The notes: generated by a model not told the origin, from the sequence alone. A stretch of DNA of 12,980 nucleotides from Akkermansiaceae bacterium (GCA_025457805.1 JALOTR010000014.1:1-12980), one strand, 5' to 3'. Numbered from the stretch's first letter, positions 1 to 6,732 are shown. Translations and numbers: made by a program.

Positions 1-93
1 CGGCAATCGTTCATGTTGTTAGAAAACGGACTCCCTCCGGGACAGGGGCGCTTCTACCGCTTCTCCGCGGGACCGGCACCTTCCGCCCCTTGA
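1..93 (+). CDS. 3' end of an unidentified protein-coding gene (partial)
   Basis: Frame 1 is open from the window edge to a TGA at 91-93. It encodes about 30 residues ending in a Gly/Pro/Ala-rich tail (segment LLENGLPPGQGRFYRF, then SAGPAPSAP). Third codon positions are mostly G or C, as in the neighbouring genes, which supports real coding. Frame 1 also reads the TGTTAGA motif at 17-23 as Leu-TTA-Glu, the same codon phase seen in certain downstream genes. The following epimerase starts about 20 bp after this stop on the same strand, so the two may share an operon. The upstream part lies outside the window and I do not recognise the family. A neighbour of a sugar epimerase is often a glycosyltransferase or another polysaccharide enzyme, but nothing visible proves that here. 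Confidence 0.5.
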   Translation, partial: RQSFMLLENGLPPGQGRFYRFSAGPAPSAP

Positions 94-113
94 ATCCTGC
101 ATCGATCAATCCG

Positions 114-1100
114 ATGTCCGGTTTCTGGGTTGGGAAAAAAGTCGTCGTCCCCGGCGGCGCGGGATTCATCGGGTCCCATGTCGTGGAGTGGCTGGATGAG
201 TTGGGTGCGGAGGTCGTTGCGGTGGATGATCTTTCCAATGGCGATTGGTCGCGCTTGGGCGGGACAAGCAAACGCATCCGGAAGGTGGAAGGGGATGTGA
301 ATGATGACTCTTTGTTAGATAACATTTTCCCGGGAGCCGATGTGGTGATGAATCTCGCGGGCGTGGCTCCGGGGCTGACTCTCGACGAAGGCCGTCATCA
401 ACACCTGCATGATGCGAATGTGCGGATCGCGGGATCGGTGTTGCAAGCCGTGCTCCGGCACCGGATTCCCCGATTGCTGGTGGTGAGTTCTTCCTGTGTG
501 TATCCGGACGATGCGCCGGTGCCGACGCCCGAGATGGATCTAACAGGAAATTTGCCGGAGGCTGCCAACCTGGGTTATGGACTCGCCAAGCGGGAGATCG
601 AACAGGAAGCGATGCGGGCTGCGGAGGAGCATCCCGGCATCAGGATCGCGATCGCCCGACCCTTCAATGTGTATGGAGCCCGCGATGCCCGCAGCGGGCG
701 GGGGGCTCACGTGATTCCTTCGCTTCTGGGGAAAATTCTCAGCGATGATCCGGAAGTCGTCGTGTGGGGTTCGGGCCAGCAGACGCGGAGTTTCATCCAT
801 GCCAAAGACATGGCTCGCGCGCTTGTGCTGGTGACCGAGCATCATGCTGTCGCGGATCCGGTGAACATCGGCGATGCCTCGGAGATTCCGCTCGGTGAAT
901 TGGTGGAGCTGCTGATGGAGCTTTGCGGAAGCCGCAAGCCGATCTGCTTCGATACCAGCAAACCGGAAGGCGCGCTGCGCAAAGGCGCGGACATTTCCAA
1001 GCTCCATGGCATCACCGGAGGCTTCCACGCAGCGGTGCGGTTTGAAGACGGCTTGCGCGAATTGGTGGAAACCCGCCTGACAAAAACGGCGGCCTGTTAG
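114..1100 (+). CDS. NAD-dependent epimerase/dehydratase (extended SDR family)
   Basis: The 328-residue product is a cytoplasmic nucleotide-sugar epimerase/dehydratase of the extended short-chain dehydrogenase family. Visible hallmarks are the Rossmann glycine motif GGAGFIG (residues 14-20), an acidic residue after the second strand (VAVDDLSNG) for NAD ribose binding, the Ser-rich SSSCVYP strand, the catalytic Tyr155-x3-Lys159 (YGLAK) and the RPFNVYG segment typical of UDP/GDP-sugar enzymes. The family makes sugar precursors for cell-surface glycans; the exact substrate cannot be read from sequence. I chose ATG at 114 because the Rossmann motif then sits at the usual distance from the N-terminus. 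A TTG at 90 would add eight residues and overlap the preceding stop. No clear Shine-Dalgarno site is seen. The TAG stop lies inside a TGTTAGA motif, six bases from the convergent rnc stop. Two further copies of the motif lie inside the gene at 313-319 and 539-545. Confidence 0.93.
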   Translation: MSGFWVGKKVVVPGGAGFIGSHVVEWLDELGAEVVAVDDLSNGDWSRLGGTSKRIRKVEGDVNDDSLLDNIFPGADVVMNLAGVAPGLTLDEGRHQHLHDANVRIAGSVLQAVLRHRIPRLLVVSSSCVYPDDAPVPTPEMDLTGNLPEAANLGYGLAKREIEQEAMRAAEEHPGIRIAIARPFNVYGARDARSGRGAHVIPSLLGKILSDDPEVVVWGSGQQTRSFIHAKDMARALVLVTEHHAVADPVNIGDASEIPLGELVELLMELCGSRKPICFDTSKPEGALRKGADISKLHGITGGFHAAVRFEDGLRELVETRLTKTAAC

Positions 1101-1106
1101 AAAAGC

Positions 1107-1796
1107 TCAGGGCTGGTTTTCCCAAACCCGCGTCCTCAATGCCTCGGCGGCGGCGCGTGCCTCGGCTTCCTTCTTGCTCTTGCCCTTGCCGGTGGCGAGC
1201 ACCAGCGTTTTCCATGAAACTTCGGCTTGGAACACACGGCGGTGATCCGGCCCGCTCTCGCCGACGATCCGATAGACCGGTGCCTGCGGGTGGATGGATT
1301 GCAGGTGTTCCTGAAGCTCGCCCTTGGGATTCCGCTCTTCCGGGCTGGCGACCATGCTGCCGATCTCGGACTCGAACAAACGCAGCACCAGCTCCCGCGC
1401 CGGATTCGGACCGGAGTCCAGATACACCGCGCCGATCAGCGCCTCGAAGGCATCCGCTAGGGTCGATAGACGCCTGCGTCCGCCGGTGGCTTCCTCGCCT
1501 TTGCCGAGAAGAACGTAGTCGCCCAAATGGATCGCCATGGCAAAGCGCGCCAAGGCCCGGCGGGAAACAACGCGCGAACGGAGCTTGGTGAGCCGCCCTT
1601 CGGTGAAATCCGGAAACATCTTGTAGAGCTCCTCGGTGACGATGAGCTGGAGCACGGCGTCGCCGAGAAATTCGAGCCTCTGGTTGTCGAAATGAGGCTT
1701 CTGCGACTCATATGCGAGGCTGGGATGAGTCAACGCCTCCGCCAACAGCAGAGAGTTGCGAAATTTGTAGTGGATCCGGCTTTCCAGCGGCTGCAT
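1107..1796 (-). CDS. rnc: ribonuclease III
   Basis: This 229-residue protein has the normal length and domain order of bacterial RNase III, the endonuclease that cuts double-stranded RNA during rRNA maturation and mRNA processing. The N-terminal nuclease domain carries the signature NQRLEFLGD (residues 38-46). Metal-binding acidic residues are E42, D46, D115 and E118; the last two lie in LADAFEALIGAVYLD. The C-terminal double-stranded-RNA-binding domain starts near NPKGELQEHLQ and ends with the conserved GKGKSKKEAEARAAAEAL. Residue 39 is Gln where E. coli has Glu; Gln is common at this position in eukaryotic family members and should not abolish activity. The ATG at 1796 is the natural start. 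The frame stays open upstream only by reading through the tRNA gene. A GGAGGGAGGAAA stretch lies about 15-27 nt upstream, further away than an optimal ribosome site. A tRNA-His gene lies just upstream on the same strand. Confidence 0.96.
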   Translation of the reverse strand: MQPLESRIHYKFRNSLLLAEALTHPSLAYESQKPHFDNQRLEFLGDAVLQLIVTEELYKMFPDFTEGRLTKLRSRVVSRRALARFAMAIHLGDYVLLGKGEEATGGRRRLSTLADAFEALIGAVYLDSGPNPARELVLRLFESEIGSMVASPEERNPKGELQEHLQSIHPQAPVYRIVGESGPDHRRVFQAEVSWKTLVLATGKGKSKKEAEARAAAEALRTRVWENQP

Positions 1797-1861
1797 CGGT
1801 CGTATTGCTAGATTTCCTCCCTCCCCCTTCCGGAATCCAATGGGATACCCGATGGGAAAGA

Positions 1862-1938
1862 TGGGGTGATCGACGGGACTCGAACCCGCGACAACCGGAA
1901 TCACAATCCGGGGCTCTACCAACTGAGCTACGACCACC
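1862..1938 (-). tRNA. tRNA-His (anticodon GTG)
   Basis: The minus strand folds into a complete cloverleaf: acceptor GTGGTCG paired with CGATCAC (one G-U), D arm GCTC/GAGC, anticodon stem CCGGA/TCCGG with loop TTGTGAT giving anticodon GTG, and T arm GCGGG-TTCGAAT-CCCGT. An extra G precedes the acceptor stem and faces C73. That G-1:C73 pair is the specific identity element of histidine tRNA, which supports the anticodon reading independently. The 3' CCA is encoded (1862-1864). The gene lies 65 bp upstream of rnc on the same strand, and the transcripts may be continuous. Boundaries given include G-1 and CCA. Confidence 0.97.
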
Positions 1939-2109
1939 ATTTGAAACGGCGGGCGGGAGAATTGATCGAAGCTCCGGACTTTGGAAAGGCAAAAATCATC
2001 CACTCGCGAGGAAATCTCCATCCGGATGCCAAGGGAGAGCCCGTCCCGGCGATTCAGCGGGCTTGCTTTTCTTGCTGCCGGACGCTGCACATGAGTCGGA
2101 AGGGCCGAT

Positions 2110-3042
2110 TCATGACGCTCCGGAAATTCGTTTTCTCAACATGAAATATCCCACCGCGATCAAAACGAGAAGAATCCCGGCGACGGTGGGGACGAGGGGC
2201 TTGCCCGGTTCCGGAGGGTTCGAGACGGTGGGCCTTTCGGAATCGGTGCCGCTTTCGTTCTTGTGTGAGGTCTTCCGCTCTTCGGTCCGTTTCCGATCAC
2301 GCTCGACACGTTCGATCTTCTGTTTTTGTGCCGGTCCGTTGAGGTCGTATTCCGTCGGATCGCCCTCGAAGCGGAAGGTGCGATTGCCGGACTTGATCTG
2401 CTCATACCATAGCAGCCAGGCGGCATTGGCATCGGCGACGTTCTGTTTTGTAATAGGGTCCTTGAAAGGCTTGTCCAAGAGTGGGAACTTCTGGAGAGCT
2501 ACTCTGGCACTCACTGACAACGGGGCGAACTTTTCGGACTGGGGAGCGGTGTCGTTTCCAGGCGGCACCCAATCATTGAATAATAGTTCGCCAAGGGCGC
2601 GGACACCTTCAGGACTCGATAAGTGCGGAAATATCTGAAATGCGGCCCCGATTTTTCCTCGATAGTCAAACCACGCCTCATTCCCGCCTTGATTTCTGTA
2701 GCGTTCCTGTGCCCGAAGGACTTGGTCTTGGTAGTATTCCGCGTGACCGGGGATGGCGAGGAGGGCGGATTGAAGCGCCGAGAAAAGTGAATCCACTCTG
2801 GGATCCCGTTGCCCAAACTCCTTTCGGAATGCCATTGATCGCAAACCCTGAGAGAGCTCCTCGATCTTAGCTTCTCTGCTTAAGTTGTTTATGTTCGATA
2901 ACTTATTCTGCCAAAGATCCAGTTGCTGTAATTCTTGCTGCCTATCCTCCTTCGACCATTCTCCGCTACAGGGGCCCGGTTGAAGGCACAATGCCAATAA
3001 AGTTAACCGGACAAATCGTCTTAACGTCTTCATGCCGTTCAT
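2110..3042 (-). CDS. predicted secreted/anchored protein of unknown function (signal peptide, C-terminal membrane helix)
   Basis: I do not recognise a family for this 310-residue protein. It begins with a signal peptide (MKTLRRFVRLTLLALCLQ, probable cleavage near CSG-EW around residue 27). A long helical, Leu/Ala-rich body follows, containing FPHLSSPEGVRALGELLFNDW and VSARVALQKF, which resembles HEAT-like helical pairs. Residues about 235-280 are strongly charged (Lys/Arg/Glu), then comes a Pro/Ser linker. The C-terminus is a single membrane helix (about 284-303, VAGILLVLIAVGYFML) followed by RKR. The expected topology is a large periplasmic or external domain with a short cytoplasmic tail. 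The ATG at 3042 is preceded by GGGAGGAG, located inside the end of the protease fragment upstream, so the two were probably one transcript. The gene is visibly more AT-rich than its neighbours, suggesting transfer or relaxed selection. Confidence 0.75.
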   Translation of the reverse strand: MNGMKTLRRFVRLTLLALCLQPGPCSGEWSKEDRQQELQQLDLWQNKLSNINNLSREAKIEELSQGLRSMAFRKEFGQRDPRVDSLFSALQSALLAIPGHAEYYQDQVLRAQERYRNQGGNEAWFDYRGKIGAAFQIFPHLSSPEGVRALGELLFNDWVPPGNDTAPQSEKFAPLSVSARVALQKFPLLDKPFKDPITKQNVADANAAWLLWYEQIKSGNRTFRFEGDPTEYDLNGPAQKQKIERVERDRKRTEERKTSHKNESGTDSERPTVSNPPEPGKPLVPTVAGILLVLIAVGYFMLRKRISGAS

Positions 3043-3045
3043 AGG

Positions 3046-3327
3046 TCAATGATCTCCTCCCGGACGAGCCTTCAGCCACTTCTCCGCCTCGTCCCATTCA
3101 CCCTTGACCAGCAGACGGGAAGAACCGTCCGAGCTCGGGCCACTGCACATGAGTCGGCAGATGTGGCGGGTTCCGGGCAGAGGCGCGGGCCCGTTGTTCT
3201 TGTCTGGATGGCCGTCCCCCACGAACACGTGGCCGATTTCATGGGCGATGGTGTCAAGCAGGTGTGGCTTGTTTCTGTTTTTTCCGAATTTTGAGCCTAG
3301 ATTGAACACTAGGGACACGAACCACAC
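3046..3327 (-). pseudogene. 5'-truncated zinc metalloprotease fragment (HEXXH, Met-turn-like RLMCSG)
   Basis: The last ~80 codons encode the catalytic end of a zinc protease: DTIAHEIGHVFVGDGHPD supplies the HEXXH motif plus a third histidine. It is followed, 22 residues after that histidine, by RLMCSG, which resembles the Met-turn of metzincins, and then by LVKGEWDEAEKWLKARPGG. The spacing is HEXXHxxxGxxH, one residue longer than the classical metzincin pattern, so the subfamily is uncertain. There is no signal peptide or prodomain and no convincing start. The only in-frame candidates are GTG codons near 3327, and these lie inside a 9-nt-period repeat (3303-3330). Coding resemblance begins just after that repeat. 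Further upstream the frame remains open but only as the antisense of the gene at 3400-3687. I infer that the N-terminal part was lost. The fragment precedes the membrane protein at 2110-3042 with a 3-bp gap. Confidence 0.6.
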
Positions 3328-3330
3328 CGA
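3303..3330. repeat. short 9-nt-period intergenic repeat, copy A
   Basis: The stretch reads as three diverged nonamers, GAACACTAG, GGACACGAA and CCACACCGA, each with an ACAC or CACAC core. It has the same period and similar wording as the elements at 3705-3820 and 11042-11106. It lies exactly where the protease fragment loses its coding resemblance. Confidence 0.45.
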
Positions 3331-3399
3331 TCTTTGCTTGCGGGCTTGCAGTGGGGCTTGCTTGACAGGGCGGGAGGCAGGCCTTTGAGTCCATTTCCC

Positions 3400-3687
3400 A
3401 TGCCACCTCCCCAAAAAGGCTTCAAGGTCATCAATCACCGCGATGTGCAATACCGCTGGATCATGCGGAATGCGCGCGGCGTGAATGAACTCGTCGTCGA
3501 GGCCAGCGCGCCGGTGAATGGCCAGGTTCTCACCGCCGAGCTGCCCAAGGTGGTGAGTTGGAACATGGTCACGGACGCCATCGACTTCGCCAACGCGAAC
3601 GGCTGGAAATCCCAGGAAGCGGGTCCTGTTTTCCGCTGCAAATACGAGCGCAAGGGCTTCCGGCTCGCCGATCCGGAGGGGAAATGA
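3400..3687 (+). CDS. small conserved-looking hypothetical protein
   Basis: This is a 95-residue soluble protein without signal peptide or membrane helix. It starts MPPPQKGFKVINHRDVQY and contains the segments WIMRNARGVNELVV, VNGQVLTAELPKVV and a C-terminal FRCKYERKGFRL. It shows high G/C in third positions, a balanced amino-acid composition and a clean TGA stop, so it is probably a real gene, but I cannot assign a family or function. ATG at 3400 has no ribosome site at normal distance. A TTG at 3385 in the same frame has GGGAGG seven bases upstream (3372-3377) and would add five residues, so the true start may be that TTG. The gene converges on yebC, and the two are separated by a long inverted repeat that may terminate both transcripts. 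Confidence 0.7.
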   Translation: MPPPQKGFKVINHRDVQYRWIMRNARGVNELVVEASAPVNGQVLTAELPKVVSWNMVTDAIDFANANGWKSQEAGPVFRCKYERKGFRLADPEGK

Positions 3688-3704
3688 GCGCGAGGGCAGG
3701 GGGG

Positions 3705-3820
3705 GAACCACGGAGTACACAGAATACACGGAAAATTGAGGGTTTGGAAAGCAGGTGACCATCCCAAGGGGACTCGCACAATTTAATTTCCTTCCGTGTA
3801 TTCCGAGTTTTCCGTGGTTC
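3705..3820. repeat. long imperfect inverted repeat made of 9-nt units (copies B and B'), between convergent genes
   Basis: The left arm (3705-3733) begins GAACCACGGA and ends ATACACGGAA. The right arm (3792-3820) is its reverse complement at 25 of 29 positions and ends TCCGTGGTTC. The loop is 58 nt. Each arm has an internal 9-nt period (ACCACGGAG, TACACAGAA, TACACGGAA). It fills the gap between the convergent stops at 3687 and 3836. The transcript could fold into a long hairpin in either direction, so it may act as a bidirectional terminator. No clean poly-T tract follows either arm. Confidence 0.75.
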
Positions 3821-3835
3821 AAAATACAGCGTGCC

Positions 3836-4546
3836 TCAGGCAAGGTTGGTGAAAACCGCCTGCACGTCATCGTCGTCTTCGAGTTTGTCCACGATGTTTT
3901 CCACATCCACCATTTGCTCTTCGGTCAGTTCGATGGGTTGGTTGGGCAGGCGTTGCAGGCCGGATTTGGTGGCGGTGATGCCGAGGGCTTCGACCGCTTG
4001 GCTGAGTTGGGAAAATGAAGTGTAATCGCCGATCACCGAGACCACGCCATCGTCCACGGAAAGTTCCTCCAGGCCGGCATCGATGAGTTCGAGTTCGATT
4101 TCCTCCAGGTTTTTCCCCTCGGGCACGGGAAATTCGATCACCGTCTTGCGCGAGAACATGAAATCCAGCGCGCCGGAGTTGGCGAGTTGACCGCCGTTTT
4201 TGTTGAAGATGGTTTTGATGTTGGTGACCGAGCGGTTCGAATTGTCCGTGGCGCACTCGATGAAGAACAGCGAACCATGCGGCCCCTTGCCTTCGTAGCT
4301 CACTTCGGAAATCTCCGATGCGTCCTTGCCGGCAGCGCGCTTGATGGCGGCCTCGATGTTTTCGCGGGAGAGGTTTTGCGCCTTCGCGTTGTTGATCGCC
4401 ACCCGCAGCGGGGCGTTGGATTCCGGGTCCGGGCCGCCGTTTTTCGCGGCAAGCGTGATGGACTTGGCAAGCTTGGGAAACACTTTGGACATTGTGGCCC
4501 AGCGTGATTCCTTGGCCCGGCGGCGGCATTCGAAGGCTCTTCCCAT
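3836..4546 (-). CDS. yebC: YebC/PmpR (TACO1) family protein
   Basis: This 236-residue protein is a YebC family member over its full length. The N-terminus has the conserved MGRAFE...RW..MSK pattern, followed by AKNGGPDPESN, LRVAINNAKAQNLSRENIEAAIKRA and the YEGKGPHG loop. The C-terminal domains contain ATDNSNRSVTNIKTIFNKNGG and the acidic tail VENIVDKLEDDDDVQAVF. The family was long called a transcriptional regulator. Its mitochondrial relative TACO1 and recent work on bacterial YebC point to a role at the ribosome, helping translation of difficult (polyproline) sequences. The ATG at 4546 gives the normal full N-terminus; a later Met at SKVF would remove the conserved MGRAFE segment. No Shine-Dalgarno site is visible. 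The gene lies downstream of the tetR-type gene, separated by a hairpin at 4571-4590, so it probably has its own transcript. Confidence 0.95.
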   Translation of the reverse strand: MGRAFECRRRAKESRWATMSKVFPKLAKSITLAAKNGGPDPESNAPLRVAINNAKAQNLSRENIEAAIKRAAGKDASEISEVSYEGKGPHGSLFFIECATDNSNRSVTNIKTIFNKNGGQLANSGALDFMFSRKTVIEFPVPEGKNLEEIELELIDAGLEELSVDDGVVSVIGDYTSFSQLSQAVEALGITATKSGLQRLPNQPIELTEEQMVDVENIVDKLEDDDDVQAVFTNLA

Positions 4547-4570
4547 GGTTTGAAAGCGGTTGAATTGGAC

Positions 4571-4590
4571 TCCCGGCAGGCGCGCCGGGA
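4571..4590 (-). terminator. GC-rich perfect hairpin between tetR-type gene and yebC
   Basis: TCCCGGC (4571-4577) and GCCGGGA (4584-4590) form a perfect 7-bp stem around the loop AGGCGC. It starts about 30 nt after the repressor stop codon and before yebC. No T-run follows on either strand, so it is at best an incomplete intrinsic terminator or an RNA-stabilising hairpin. Confidence 0.4.
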
Positions 4591-4619
4591 AGCGGATTCA
4601 AGCAGGCCATCGCAGAAGC

Positions 4620-5228
4620 TCAAGGCTCGATGCCGCGGACGAAAATTTCCACCGTCTCGGAAATCCAGCCCTCGCGATCGAGGTCCGAGAGCCCCGAGGT
4701 CCGCCGCAGCAGGCCGCCGAAAAGCGATGAGGTAAACACCTCCGCAAAGGCCATTCCGTTCAAATCCGCCCGCACCAGCCCGTCGTTTTTCCGCTGCTCC
4801 AGATAACCCGCGATGCCTCGGTGCAGCGGTTCGAGCACGTCGCCGATGAGCTCCTTGCACAAGGTCGGCCGCCGCCGCCCTTCGCCGATCATCGCCCGGG
4901 CCATGCCCTCGCAGCGTTCGAGCGATTGGTTGTAAACCCGCGCAAACCGCTCCAGATCCTCCCGCAGATTTCCACTGAACGACTCCGGGCACTCGCACAG
5001 CGCGCTGAACTCCACCGAGGTCTCCTGGACCACCGCCGCCAGCAGCTTTTGCTTGGACTCAAAATGCCGGAACAAGGTGACCTCATTGCAACCCGCTCGC
5101 TCGGCAATTCCTCGCGTCGTCGCCGCTTCGATCCCCTTGTCGCCAAATTCCGCCCGCGCCGCATCGATCAATTTCTGACGGGTGCTCAGGCCTTCGACCG
5201 GTGGGGTTTTTGTTAGATCCGCGCTCAC
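4620..5228 (-). CDS. TetR/AcrR family transcriptional repressor, probable regulator of the divergent efflux operon
   Basis: The protein has the TetR layout. An N-terminal helix-turn-helix domain runs from STRQKLIDAARAEFGDKG through TTRGIAERAGCNEVTLFRHF to ESKQKLLAAV, and a divergent all-helical ligand-binding domain reaches the end at FVRGIEP. Such repressors leave DNA when a small toxic molecule binds. The gene is divergent from a complete RND pump with a strong palindromic operator between them, so control of the pump and autoregulation is the simple inference. The start is uncertain. GTG at 5228 gives 202 residues and keeps the operator upstream of the coding region. ATG at 5261 adds 11 residues but places the start codon inside the operator. 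Neither has a clear ribosome site. A TGTTAGA motif (5211-5217) falls in the first codons and uses the rare CTA leucine codon. Confidence 0.9.
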   Translation of the reverse strand: MSADLTKTPPVEGLSTRQKLIDAARAEFGDKGIEAATTRGIAERAGCNEVTLFRHFESKQKLLAAVVQETSVEFSALCECPESFSGNLREDLERFARVYNQSLERCEGMARAMIGEGRRRPTLCKELIGDVLEPLHRGIAGYLEQRKNDGLVRADLNGMAFAEVFTSSLFGGLLRRTSGLSDLDREGWISETVEIFVRGIEP

Positions 5229-5242
5229 TGGGAGGAATTTCG

Positions 5243-5267
5243 TGCAAGTAATCACTTGCATGCAAGA
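5243..5267. promoter_or_regulatory. predicted TetR-type operator with three half-sites
   Basis: TGCAAGT-AATC-ACTTGCA (5243-5260) is a perfect 7-bp inverted repeat. The central half-site is reused in a second perfect palindrome, CTTGCATGCAAG (5255-5266), giving three TGCAAG half-sites in alternating orientation. The block sits in the spacer between the divergent repressor and pump genes, 30 bp before the pump's first ATG. Binding there would be expected to block both promoters. I could not assign confident -35/-10 boxes. Confidence 0.75.
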
Positions 5268-5296
5268 AAAAAATCGGCTCCATTCCCCGGCGACCC

Positions 5297-6703
5297 ATGC
5301 CAAGCGAATCCTTCTTCCGCCGATTCCTGAGCGTCGCTCCCGTGCTGGCACTGGGAGCCTGCGCGCCCGTCGGGCCGAATCACGAGACTCCCGCCATGGA
5401 GCTGCCCGCCTCGTTTTCCCAAGGCGGAGTGAAGTGGAAACGGCAATCGCCGGAAACCCTCCCCGTGCCCCGGGCTTGGTGGAAACTCTATGGAGATCCG
5501 ACGCTGACCTCGCTGGTGGATCGCTCGTTTTCGATGAACCAGAACCTCGCCGCCTCCTCCGCCCGGCTCCGGCAGGCCCGCGAACTGAGCAATCAGGCCC
5601 GTTCGCTCTATTTCCCGAACATCACCCTTGGCACCAATGCCGAGCGTTCGAAAACCCGTTTCCGCGGTCCCGGCGGTGGCTCGAACTTGGAAAGCAGCTT
5701 CACCGTGCCCGTCGATTTCAGCTACGAACTCGACGTCTGGGGCAAAGTCCGCCGCCAGGTCGAATCCGCCAGCGCCTCGGAAGCCGCAGCCCAGGAAACT
5801 CTCAACGCCCTGAAACTCAGCATCGCCGGGGAAGTCGCGCAAACCTATTGGGCCCTGCGCGCCGTGGATGCGGATCGTGCGATGCTGGCAAAGACCTTGG
5901 AAATCCGCCGCCGCGCCCTCGGCCTGCTCGATGCCCGCCGCAAGGCCGGCAGCATCAGCGGACTCGACCTCGCCCGGGCGGAAACCGAAGTCGCCACCGC
6001 CGAGGCCGACCGCATCCGGCTGGATCAGGATCGCGTGCAGCTCGTCAACGCGCTCGCCGTCCTCACCGGTTCCGCCGCCACGGGTTCCAGCATTCCGGAT
6101 CGTCCCGATCTACCCCAGCCGCCTTCCGTGCCCGGCACCGTGCCCTCCGAACTCCTGCGCCAGCGCCCGGACATCCGCGCCGCCGAACGCCGTGTCGCTG
6201 CTGCCAATGCGGACATCGGAGTCGCCGCCGCCGCGTTTTACCCGTCCTTCACCCTCAATTCCAGGGGCGGCTTCGACGCCACGGAGATGGCCGATCTCTT
6301 CCAAGCCTCCTCGCTCGTCTGGTCCCTCGGCGCGGGAGCCGTCACGCCCATCACCGGCCAGAAATACCTTCGCGCACAAAAAGCCGCCGCCGTCGCCGCC
6401 CACGATGCCGCCAGCGCGGAGTATCGCCAGACGGTGCTCGAATCGATGGGCGAAGTGGAAAACGCCCTGCAAGGCAGCGCCATCCTCCAACGCCGCCAGG
6501 TCGCCCAAGACCAGGCCCTCGCCTCCGCCCGCAAGACCTTCGATCTCTCGGTGAAACGTTTCAACTCCGGCCTCGTCAGCTTCCTCGATGTGGTGGACGC
6601 CGAGCGCACACGCCTCGATGCCGAGCGCGCCGCCAATGCCATCCGCGCCGAGCGTCTCGCCATCTCCGTTTCCCTCATCAAAGCCATCGGCGGCGAATGG
6701 TGA
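5297..6703 (+). CDS. RND efflux outer-membrane factor, OprM/NodT family lipoprotein
   Basis: The 468-residue protein is the outer-membrane channel of a tripartite pump (TolC-like fold). Its signal peptide ends in a lipobox, LGAC, with the acylated cysteine at position 22. Two homologous halves follow, each with long helices: the first contains AWWKLYGDPTLTSLVDRSF and SYELDVWGKVRRQVESA, the second LLRQRPDIRAAERRVAAANA followed by IGVAAAAFYPSF, the strongest family signature. FNSGLVSFLDVVDAERTRL near the end is also typical. It is the first gene of the operon, an uncommon order since the outer-membrane factor is usually last. The ATG at 5297 gives a proper lipoprotein signal; no Shine-Dalgarno site is seen. 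A long open frame on the same strand overlaps it but is an antifrequency artefact of high GC. The next gene starts 29 bp downstream. Confidence 0.95.
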   Translation: MPSESFFRRFLSVAPVLALGACAPVGPNHETPAMELPASFSQGGVKWKRQSPETLPVPRAWWKLYGDPTLTSLVDRSFSMNQNLAASSARLRQARELSNQARSLYFPNITLGTNAERSKTRFRGPGGGSNLESSFTVPVDFSYELDVWGKVRRQVESASASEAAAQETLNALKLSIAGEVAQTYWALRAVDADRAMLAKTLEIRRRALGLLDARRKAGSISGLDLARAETEVATAEADRIRLDQDRVQLVNALAVLTGSAATGSSIPDRPDLPQPPSVPGTVPSELLRQRPDIRAAERRVAAANADIGVAAAAFYPSFTLNSRGGFDATEMADLFQASSLVWSLGAGAVTPITGQKYLRAQKAAAVAAHDAASAEYRQTVLESMGEVENALQGSAILQRRQVAQDQALASARKTFDLSVKRFNSGLVSFLDVVDAERTRLDAERAANAIRAERLAISVSLIKAIGGEW

Positions 6704-6732
6704 TCGCCGCTTTTCCAACTCTCCTTTTTCCC

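Noticed and set aside
1939..2053. Spacer upstream of tRNA-His, examined for promoter or small RNA
   Set aside because: Only weak -35/-10-like words were found; no hairpin or conserved motif I could support.
1797..2090. Upstream extension of the rnc frame
   Set aside because: It would translate the complete tRNA gene; the ATG at 1796 gives the normal RNase III length.
1712..2638. 308-codon plus-strand frame
   Set aside because: It runs through the tRNA-His gene and antisense to rnc and the anchored protein; composition is not protein-like.
3331..3906. Upstream extension of the protease-fragment frame
   Set aside because: It is antisense to the gene at 3400-3687 and to the inverted repeat, and contains no protease-like sequence.
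5182..6732. Long open plus-strand frame in front of the adaptor gene, overlapping the outer-membrane factor
   Set aside because: The translation is Arg/Pro-rich low-complexity text typical of a GC-rich shadow frame, while the other frame gives a perfect OprM-family protein. The adaptor starts at ATG 6733 with its own lipoprotein signal.
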